From contig CAJTLX010000027.1 of the NCBI GenBank assembly GCA_910577165.1, positions 29,324 to 42,727 on the forward strand: DNA of 13,404 nt, written 5' to 3'. The notes beneath the pieces were generated by a model. It worked only from the letters and a program-made list of their open reading frames with translations. It searched no databases and was not told the origin of the DNA. Origin of the DNA: an uncultured Lachnospiraceae bacterium. Its GTDB lineage: Bacteria > Bacillota > Clostridia > Lachnospirales > Lachnospiraceae. Both the position numbers and the translations under genes were made by a program. This document shows, piece by piece, positions 1-6,189 of this stretch; position 1 is the stretch's first letter, and each line of letters starts with the position of its first letter.

Positions 1-80
1 TTGACGGCTGTTTAAGAGCAAGAACATACACAATCAGGCGACAGCAAGCGATAAGGCGAAAGTAAAATGTGTGCAGAATA

Positions 81-118
81 AAAAGCACCGCGCCTATATA
101 AAAAGGTTCGGTGCTTTT
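81..118 (-). terminator. Intrinsic terminator of the regulator gene
   Basis: A perfect 10-bp inverted repeat, AAAAGCACCG (81-90) and CGGTGCTTTT (109-118), flanks an 18-base loop. Read on the minus strand, the stem is followed by a T-rich run (TTTTTATT), the normal form of a rho-independent terminator. It begins about 35 bases past the regulator's stop codon. On the plus strand the T run is only four long and is followed by GA, so it would work less well in that direction, although it may also catch transcription arriving from the left. Confidence 0.8.
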
Positions 119-151
119 GATGGGAAAAATACGCAAAACAGGGGAGAAAAA

Positions 152-1099
152 CTATATTTCACCCGTTGTCGTCCAGTCGTTGGAGATCATCGGGCTATAG
201 TTGATGCTGACATTGATGTCCTGATTGTAATTTCCAAAGCCGCTGCCAAAGATCGTAAGTCCACCGACGTGTTCTGCATTTTCCGGAACCGCGAATCTTA
301 GTTTGAGCGGACTGCGGTAATCTAACTTCATCTGTTTTAAGGAGACATCGGAAATTTTTAGTCCGTCAATGTAAGTTCCGTGACGGTTGATGACAATTAA
401 TTTTAGCATACCGTACTGGTTCCAGTTGCGAAACCACCAGTTTGGAGTGAAAATTCCGCGCTCCTCACCGAAATCGCCCGGACTCGTCCAGTGACCAAGG
501 CAAGTATTGTTTAGATAAAAATGTATATCTGAAGGCCAGACATTGTTAAAACCCGGTGCCTCCGAACAAAGTTCGGCAGAGATGGTAATCTGGTCGATCT
601 TTTGTGAGGTCGGAATAAAATTCGGGATGATATATTCGACAAATCCTTTGGCAAACCAGATAATACTTGCATTCATCCGGTCAGGATGGGAAAAATAGCG
701 CGTGCTGTCCACTTCTCCGATCAGAGCTTTACTCGTGGCAAGACCACAGGTCGGATATACTTGATAGTCGCAGTATTGACCAACTTTGATATCGGTCTCA
801 TAAATATTTTTGGAGGCGATATCCGGCTCAATCTCAATCAGAATTTTATCCAGGTGTATGGAACAGCGTTTTTCATTCCCATGACCGTTCGACTCGTTTG
901 AGATCGAGATAATGCCACAGTCCTCAAGGCGTTTGATATGGCTGGTGAGCGCGCCATTTGTAATATTTAGGCTGGCGGCAAGCTCATTCATGTTCATGCC
1001 CTTATTATCGAGCAGCTGTTTGATGATGGAGACGCGGATTTCGGAGCCAAGCGCCTTGAATAATTCCAAACCGTCGTCTAATGAAGTAATATGTAACAT
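152..1099 (-). CDS. ArsR-type winged-helix regulator with large C-terminal sensor domain
   Basis: A 315-aa predicted transcription regulator of the divergent uptake operon. Residues 8-70 read as an ArsR-like winged helix: an LFKALGSEIRVSIIKQLL helix, then a helix-turn-helix at about 36-60 (MNELAASLNITNGALTSHIKRLEDCG). Typical ArsR repressors are only about 100 aa. Here residues 108-300 form an additional, probably beta-rich domain with WPSDI, GHWTSPGDFGEERG, NQYG, GTYIDG, ISDVSL and GGLTIFGSGFGNYNQDI. I recall this combination from Firmicute regulators beside sugar-transport genes. The many aromatic and Gly/Asp residues would suit sugar binding; that is inference. Cysteines are at 110, 118, 178 and 200, but no classical ArsR metal site is evident. 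The ATG at 1099 has AAAGGGG (minus strand, 1108-1114) at good spacing. Family is fairly certain; ligand and sign of regulation are unknown. Confidence 0.93.
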   Translation of the reverse strand: MLHITSLDDGLELFKALGSEIRVSIIKQLLDNKGMNMNELAASLNITNGALTSHIKRLEDCGIISISNESNGHGNEKRCSIHLDKILIEIEPDIASKNIYETDIKVGQYCDYQVYPTCGLATSKALIGEVDSTRYFSHPDRMNASIIWFAKGFVEYIIPNFIPTSQKIDQITISAELCSEAPGFNNVWPSDIHFYLNNTCLGHWTSPGDFGEERGIFTPNWWFRNWNQYGMLKLIVINRHGTYIDGLKISDVSLKQMKLDYRSPLKLRFAVPENAEHVGGLTIFGSGFGNYNQDINVSINYSPMISNDWTTTGEI

Positions 1100-1149
1100 A
1101 ATAAATGCCCCTTTGGAATTTTTGTTAAAATAGTTTGTTGGATGTTTCC

Positions 1150-1177
1150 ATTATACCAAAAAGCAAAGAGAAATCAA
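1150..1177 (-). promoter_or_regulatory. Promoter of the regulator gene
   Basis: On the minus strand, TTGATT (1172-1177) is separated by 16 bases from a perfect TATAAT (1150-1155). The -10 box is preceded by TGG, giving an extended -10. Transcription would start near 1143, leaving a leader of roughly 45 bases that carries the regulator's ribosome site. Confidence 0.75.
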
Positions 1178-1199
1178 GAGCGTAATTTGGCATTTTTTC

Positions 1200-1236
1200 A
1201 GCAAATCTTTATGAAAAACTAAAAATAGCAAAGATT
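1200..1236. repeat. Spaced inverted repeat between the divergent promoters
   Basis: AATCTTT (1204-1210) and AAAGATT (1230-1236) form a 7-bp inverted repeat with a 19-base spacer. Each arm touches an AGCAAA hexamer (1200-1205 and 1227-1232). It lies between the two promoters, upstream of the rightward -35 box, where an activator or autoregulator could bind. The DNA is AT-rich, so chance is a real alternative. Confidence 0.3.
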
Positions 1237-1273
1237 ACTTGTTGATTATGCACAAATTATATACGATTAAGTA

Positions 1274-1302
1274 TTGACTATTTGCCAATTATTCTATATA
1301 AT
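1274..1302 (+). promoter_or_regulatory. Main promoter of the uptake operon
   Basis: TTGACT (1274-1279) is followed after exactly 17 bases by a perfect TATAAT (1297-1302), a near-consensus sigma-A promoter. The predicted start is about 1309, leaving a leader of about 84 bases before the first gene at 1393. So strong a promoter suggests control mainly by repression or roadblock. The inverted repeat over the -10 box fits this. Confidence 0.85.
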
Positions 1303-1313
1303 GTTTTATATAG
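1294..1313. promoter_or_regulatory. Candidate operator over the -10 box and start site
   Basis: CTATATAA (1294-1301) and TTATATAG (1306-1313) form a perfect 8-bp inverted repeat with a 4-base centre. It covers the TATAAT box and the expected start of the rightward promoter. ArsR-family dimers often bind AT-rich inverted repeats at this kind of position, so this is the best candidate site for the divergently encoded regulator. Because -10 boxes are themselves TATA-rich, part of the symmetry may be coincidental. Confidence 0.5.
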
Positions 1314-1333
1314 TTTAGGGTTTTTAAAAATAA

Positions 1334-1359
1334 TTTAGATTTGAAAGCAAAAATCTAAA
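1334..1359. repeat. 9-bp inverted repeat in the operon leader
   Basis: TTTAGATTT (1334-1342) and AAATCTAAA (1351-1359) are perfect inverted arms around the 8-base centre GAAAGCAA. The element lies in the expected 5' leader, between the transcription start and the ribosome site (AAGGGGG, 1377-1383). It could be a second operator or an RNA hairpin. The stem is A/U-rich and would be weak as RNA. The centre resembles half of a catabolite-response (cre) site (TTGAAAGC), but the other half does not match. Confidence 0.4.
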
Positions 1360-1392
1360 GGGCACGAAAACGAATTAAGGGGGAATCGCAAG

Positions 1393-4350
1393 ATGATTCG
1401 AAGAAAACCGTTAAAGGCAATGGCACTTGTATTGTCGGTTGTATTGCTTTCCACCAGTAATCAGCCTTCCATGCGCGTACAGGCCGCCACAGCGGGGGAG
1501 GAATCCTCACAGGGAACGTCAGTTGTTACCTATTCTGACGAGCGCATCACCCAAAATTATACGATTGTGAGTCAGAAATTTGGCAGCACCGTGTATACGG
1601 GGGAGATCTTGGAGTATCCGATCGATACACTTGAGATTTCCGGAACGGGACAGATGACTGGCGACAGCTATGGTTACACAAAGAGCAGCAAGGTAATGCG
1701 TGCCGAGATTGGACAGGAGGTAAACATTACTTTAGATGTCCCGCAGGCGGCGGTGTACTACTTAAGTTTTGACTATATTTCCTGCGCGGATTCCATTTTG
1801 TCAGCGGAGGCTTCTTTACAGGTCAACGGGGAGTTTCCTTATTATGAGCTGCGAAGCCTTGAATTTGAAAATCTCTGGGTGGATGCGGAGCCGTCCTACG
1901 ACCGCTATGAAAATCAGATCGTATCGATCCCGGACAAGGTATACGAGTGGAAGAACAAGTACCTTCTTCCGGCGAGTTACCGCTATACCACGCCGCTTGG
2001 GGTGGAACTTTCTGCGGGGAAAAATACGCTGACCCTTTCGATATCGGAAGGCGCACTCCTGATCGGTGCAATCTATCTTTGCCCACAGCCTGTGATTCCA
2101 AACTACACCGGCTCAGAGAAGGCGGAGGGGGCGGGGATTATTGAAATTCAGGCGGAGACTCCGACTAGGCGCAATGATTCCTCGATCCGTGCGACCTGTG
2201 AGTACAATACAGATTTAAGCCCTTACAATGTAAAGAATAAGGAGTTAAACACGATTGATGCCGGCTCGTTTAAAAATGCGGGGCAGTCACTTACCTATGA
2301 GTTTCCAGTAACACAGGCGGGCTATTACAATCTCGCTGTTCATTACAGTCAGGCGAACAAGACGGATTTCCCGGTATTTATGAATATCGAGATTGACGGG
2401 CAGATTCCGAATGAGAAATTTAAGGACTATGCCTTTGCCTATGACCGCGATTACGAGATGCTAACCTTAAAGGATGGGGATGGGAACAATCTCACCACAT
2501 ATCTATCAGAGGGAACTCACAAAGTTACCTTTACCATCAGTGCTGACCCGATCCGCGAGTATTTTGAAAAAGTTGACCGGATTATGAACGATGTCAACAA
2601 TCTCTCGCTGGAGATTACAAAGGTAGTCGGCACAAATAAGGATAAATATCGCGATTTCTCTTTGGAGAAATATATTCCAAATATTGATACCAACCTGATC
2701 GCCTGGGCGGATGAGCTGAAGTACATTCGTGAAGATGCGGCACAGTTCAACCCGAAGGCAAAGAAGATCGGTACATTTTCCTCGCTCGATGTGGCAGAAA
2801 ACCAGCTGCGCAGTCTTGCGAAGGATGTCAATGAACTTTTATACCGCATTGGGGAGTTAGCGACAAGTCAAAATTCGGTTAACCAGTATCTTGCGAATTT
2901 TACGGATGCGCTAAATGGCAACCGGATTGCGATCGACAGCATTTATTTTTACCAGGATGGCGCGAAGAAAGAACTGCCAAAGAAGACCGGTTTCTGGAAG
3001 GGAATCATGGCATCGATCTCCAGATTCTTCTACTCGTTTACCTCGCAGGCGTACTCGACTTCGAATGCGGATCCGTCCCACTTGCAGGTGTGGGTAAACC
3101 GTTCAAGACAGCATCTTGAGATTATGCAGAAAATTATTGATGAGGATTTTACGCCAAAGACGGGGATTGTGGTAGATCTTTCGCTTATGCCGGATCAGAA
3201 TAAGTTAGTTTTGGCGAATGCGTCGGGCGACGCGCCGGATATTGCAACCGGATTGAACTACGCGCAGCCATATGAGCTTGCGATCCGCGGGGCTTTAAAG
3301 GATCTGACTGAGTTTAGCGATTTCGCGGAGGTTGCAGGGCGGTATAATGAGGCACTTTTTGTTCCGGCAACAATCGGTGAAGGGATCTATGCGATCCCGG
3401 AGACAATGAATTTCTGGGTGCTGTTTTACCGCAGTGATGTCCTGTCGAAACTTGGGCTTACCGTGCCGGATACGATCGAGGATGTAAAGGGGATGCTCAC
3501 TGACCTTCAGATGAGAGGACTTAATTTCTATTATCCGACGGCGGGCATGACTGGTATGCGCAATTTCCACGGTACTACCCCACTTTTGTTCCAGTATGGT
3601 GCAAGTTTATATGATACCTACGCTGGCGATACCGCGATCAACAGTGAGGCTGCGGTGGCTGGGTTTACGGAGTTGGCAGAGCTTTTTACCATCTATAATA
3701 TGCCGGTGGATGTCCCGAATTTCTATCAGCATTTCCGCAACGGGGATATCCCGATAGGGATCGCGGATTTCGGCACATATAATCTGATTTTAAATGCTGC
3801 GCCAGAGATTGCAAGTTCCTGGGAGATTTCCGTAGTACCGGGCGTTGCGCAGGAGGATGGCACAATTGCACGCTATAGTTCCGCAGGAGCAGAAAGTACA
3901 ATTATGTTCGAATCCGATGATAAGCGCGAGGCGATGGCATGGGAGTTTATGAAGTGGTGGTCCTCTGCAGATATCCAGGAAAAATTTGGCGAAACCTTAC
4001 AGATTTCCTATGGCAGTGAGTATCTGTGGAATACAGCGAACAAGGAGGCATTCTCCAATCTTCCTTGGAGAAGCCAGGATAAGACCGTGGTTCTTGCACA
4101 GAACGAATGGATCCAGGAAGCACCGCGTATTCCGGGTACCTATATGTTAGAGCGTGAGTTATCAAACGCGTTCGTTGCGGCAGCAGTTGAGGGCGATGAT
4201 ATTCGCAGTGCCTTAGACGGTGCAGTAAAGCGCATCAACCGTGAGACCGAGCGCAAACTTGAAGAGTTTGGGTATATGGAGGACGGCAAGGTAGTGAAGG
4301 AGTATATCGTGCCGACCGTTGAGCGGGTACGTGAGATTATAGGAAAGTAA
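1393..4350 (+). CDS. Large exported solute-binding protein with fused beta-sandwich domains
   Basis: A 985-aa extracellular binding protein, presumably serving the permease pair downstream. A signal peptide (RRK start, hydrophobic core about 9-20) has a likely cleavage site after VQA near residue 31. There is no lipobox cysteine, unusual for a Gram-positive binding protein. Residues about 45-232 and 248-385 look like two beta-sandwich, carbohydrate-binding-module-like regions; VDAEPSYDRYE and the SAGKNTLTLSI strand are typical. Residues 387-510 are mostly helical and charged, perhaps a coiled-coil spacer. Residues about 563-960 resemble a family 1 solute-binding domain (GDAPDIATG, FVPATIGEGIYAIPE, WVLFYRSDVL, EAMAWEFMKWW). 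Usual binding proteins are about 420-550 aa. The ATG follows AAGGGGG by 9 bases. The binding fold is secure; the N-terminal domain assignment is by appearance only, and the substrate is unknown. Confidence 0.93.
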   Translation: MIRRKPLKAMALVLSVVLLSTSNQPSMRVQAATAGEESSQGTSVVTYSDERITQNYTIVSQKFGSTVYTGEILEYPIDTLEISGTGQMTGDSYGYTKSSKVMRAEIGQEVNITLDVPQAAVYYLSFDYISCADSILSAEASLQVNGEFPYYELRSLEFENLWVDAEPSYDRYENQIVSIPDKVYEWKNKYLLPASYRYTTPLGVELSAGKNTLTLSISEGALLIGAIYLCPQPVIPNYTGSEKAEGAGIIEIQAETPTRRNDSSIRATCEYNTDLSPYNVKNKELNTIDAGSFKNAGQSLTYEFPVTQAGYYNLAVHYSQANKTDFPVFMNIEIDGQIPNEKFKDYAFAYDRDYEMLTLKDGDGNNLTTYLSEGTHKVTFTISADPIREYFEKVDRIMNDVNNLSLEITKVVGTNKDKYRDFSLEKYIPNIDTNLIAWADELKYIREDAAQFNPKAKKIGTFSSLDVAENQLRSLAKDVNELLYRIGELATSQNSVNQYLANFTDALNGNRIAIDSIYFYQDGAKKELPKKTGFWKGIMASISRFFYSFTSQAYSTSNADPSHLQVWVNRSRQHLEIMQKIIDEDFTPKTGIVVDLSLMPDQNKLVLANASGDAPDIATGLNYAQPYELAIRGALKDLTEFSDFAEVAGRYNEALFVPATIGEGIYAIPETMNFWVLFYRSDVLSKLGLTVPDTIEDVKGMLTDLQMRGLNFYYPTAGMTGMRNFHGTTPLLFQYGASLYDTYAGDTAINSEAAVAGFTELAELFTIYNMPVDVPNFYQHFRNGDIPIGIADFGTYNLILNAAPEIASSWEISVVPGVAQEDGTIARYSSAGAESTIMFESDDKREAMAWEFMKWWSSADIQEKFGETLQISYGSEYLWNTANKEAFSNLPWRSQDKTVVLAQNEWIQEAPRIPGTYMLERELSNAFVAAAVEGDDIRSALDGAVKRINRETERKLEEFGYMEDGKVVKEYIVPTVERVREIIGK

Positions 4351-4361
4351 GGGAGGGCAAA

Positions 4362-5288
4362 ATGGCTGACAAATTAACAAAGCGCAAAAAGAACAGTATT
4401 GCGCGCCACGAAAATGGGAATAAATCAGCATACGGATTTATGGCGCCCTATCTGGTTTTATTTTCCGTATTTATTATCATTCCGATTATTATTGCGATCG
4501 GGCTGTCGTTCACAAGTTTTGATACGATTCAGGCACCAACTTTTAAAGGGTTTCTGAATTATATCAACCTGATTACGCAGGATGAGATCTTTATGCAGTA
4601 CGTCCTGCCAAATACTATTAAATACGCGCTGTTAGTGGGACCGGGCGGTTATATCTTAGCCTTTTTGGTCGCGTGGGCACTCTCACAGTTAACCAGTGTT
4701 CCGAGAACGATTTTAGCGATTATCTTCTACTCGCCAAGTATGACCGGTGCAGTGGCGATGGCGGTTGTGTGGAAGATTCTCTTCTCCGGCGATCAGATGG
4801 GGTTAATCAACAACTGGCTGATGAATTTGGGTGTGATTGACGAGCCGATTATCTGGCTGACAAGTGCAAGTTTCCTGCTTCCGATCATGATTATTGTCGC
4901 TCTGTGGTCAAGTATGGGCGTGGGTTTCCTTGCGATGCTTGCTGGTATTCTAAATGCCGACGAGGAACTTTATGAGGCGGCGGCCATCGACGGCGTGAAG
5001 AACCGTTTCCAGGAGATGATTTACATAACTATTCCAACCATGAAGCCACAGATGCTCTTCGGTGCGGTTATGGCGATTGTAAACGCGTTCCAGAACGGCG
5101 TGATTGGTGTGCAGCTCTCCGGTGCGAACCCGACTCCGGGTTATGCAGGACAGCTTATTGTAAACCATATCGAGGATTACGGTTTTATCCGTTATGAGAT
5201 GGGTTATGCAGCAGCAGTTTCTGTAATACTTTTGTTGATGGTTATGGTATTCTCGAAAGTATTTGGCAGACTTTTCAGTGAGGATTAG
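4362..5288 (+). CDS. MalF/UgpA-type sugar ABC transporter permease (first pair)
   Basis: A 308-aa inner subunit of a carbohydrate importer. About six membrane segments are visible near residues 27-50, 84-108, 116-140, 164-192, 227-250 and 278-303, after a basic cytoplasmic N-terminus (KLTKRKK). The EAA loop that docks the ATPase is intact at about 204-228 (YEAAAIDG, then TIPTMKP). Length matches the MalF/UgpA class without the extra N-terminal segments of E. coli MalF. The ribosome site GGGAGG (4351-4356) sits directly after the stop codon of the binding-protein gene. The gap is 11 bases, so the two are co-transcribed. It should pair with the next permease. The substrate is not predictable from the sequence. 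Confidence 0.96.
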   Translation: MADKLTKRKKNSIARHENGNKSAYGFMAPYLVLFSVFIIIPIIIAIGLSFTSFDTIQAPTFKGFLNYINLITQDEIFMQYVLPNTIKYALLVGPGGYILAFLVAWALSQLTSVPRTILAIIFYSPSMTGAVAMAVVWKILFSGDQMGLINNWLMNLGVIDEPIIWLTSASFLLPIMIIVALWSSMGVGFLAMLAGILNADEELYEAAAIDGVKNRFQEMIYITIPTMKPQMLFGAVMAIVNAFQNGVIGVQLSGANPTPGYAGQLIVNHIEDYGFIRYEMGYAAAVSVILLLMVMVFSKVFGRLFSED

Positions 5289-5302
5289 AAAGGAGGAGAA
5301 AA

Positions 5303-6175
5303 ATGGCTGGATATCGCGGAAGTAATATCAACCCAAAGAAATTTGAGCGCGGGCAGATTAAGCTCTACTGTGTGCTTATCCCGCTTGCGGTTGTGATGGC
5401 AATCCCGATCGTATATATTTTCTGTCATGCATTTAAACCGATGGATGAGCTGTTTGCCTTCCCTCCAAAGATTTTTGTTTCGAAGCCGACTTGGAATAAT
5501 TTCCGGGCTCTTTTTAGAGCTTCCCAGTCCTCCGGTATCCCGATGAGCCGTTATGTCTTCAACAGTCTTATCGTAACGCTTACGGTGGTATTTGCATCAA
5601 TTATCTTTTCAACGATGGCGGCGTTCGCGCTTTCCAAGTTGAAGTTTAAGGGAAAGTATACGATTATGGAGATCAACAATGCGGCTCTTATGTTTGTGGG
5701 GGTAGCCGTACAGATCCCAAGATACTTAGTGATTGACACGCTTGGCATAAAGGACAATTATCTGGCACATATCCTGCCGCTTCTTGCAATGCCAGTCGGG
5801 TTGTTTTTAGTAAAGCAGTTTATCGACCAGGTACCCGATGCTCTGATTGAGGCAGCTTATATTGATGGTGCGAAGGATTTGACCATCTATATCAAGATTA
5901 TCCTGCCTCTGGTAAAACCAGCGATTGCAACCACTGCAATCTTAGCATTCCAGGCGGTGTGGACGAATATAGAGACCTCCAATCTCTATATCAATGACGA
6001 GTCGATGAAGACGCTGCCATTTTACTTAAACACCTTGGCGAACGCGAACAATAATGTGGCTGGGCAGGGATTGCAGGCAGCTGCGGTGCTGATTCAGTTT
6101 TTACCGAACCTGCTGATGTTCATTGTCCTGCGCAAGAGCTTCATGAACACGATGGCAAATTCGGGTATCAAATAA
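5303..6175 (+). CDS. MalG/UgpE-type sugar ABC transporter permease (first pair)
   Basis: A 290-aa second permease of the first importer. It has the MalG-class pattern: an N-terminal membrane helix (about 21-43), the HAFKP.DELFAFPP region after it, further helices near 87-112, 125-145 and 155-175, and an EAA loop at about 182-206 (IEAAYIDGA, then ILPLVKP). The C-terminus ends in the family's typical short tail (RKSFMNTMANSGIK), comparable with the MalG-class QRYFVRG.TAGAVKG ending. The start has a strong AAAGGAGGAG site 4-14 bases upstream and a 14-base gap from the previous gene. It should form a heterodimer with the product of 4362-5288 and needs an ATPase not encoded in this window. Confidence 0.96.
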   Translation: MAGYRGSNINPKKFERGQIKLYCVLIPLAVVMAIPIVYIFCHAFKPMDELFAFPPKIFVSKPTWNNFRALFRASQSSGIPMSRYVFNSLIVTLTVVFASIIFSTMAAFALSKLKFKGKYTIMEINNAALMFVGVAVQIPRYLVIDTLGIKDNYLAHILPLLAMPVGLFLVKQFIDQVPDALIEAAYIDGAKDLTIYIKIILPLVKPAIATTAILAFQAVWTNIETSNLYINDESMKTLPFYLNTLANANNNVAGQGLQAAAVLIQFLPNLLMFIVLRKSFMNTMANSGIK

Positions 6176-6189
6176 AGGGGGATGGCACA

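Noticed and set aside
3..65. Short open frame ending in TAA at 63-65 that could be the tail of an upstream plus-strand gene.
   Set aside because: Only about 20 codons are visible, with a biased Arg/Gln-rich sequence and no recognisable family. The minus strand is also open here, so neither can be supported.
686..1133. Plus-strand open frames at 686-901 and 912-1133 opposite the regulator.
   Set aside because: They are antisense to a well-supported gene, lack good ribosome sites and encode nothing recognisable; most likely shadows of the regulator's coding pattern.
1342..1356. Catabolite-response (cre) site around TTGAAAGC.
   Set aside because: The left half fits but the required central CG and the right half do not match the consensus.
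1823..4165. Several minus-strand open frames of 70-110 codons inside the large binding-protein gene.
   Set aside because: They are antisense to a gene with clear domain structure, are rich in Arg/Ser/Pro from complementary codons, and have no ribosome sites or family resemblance.
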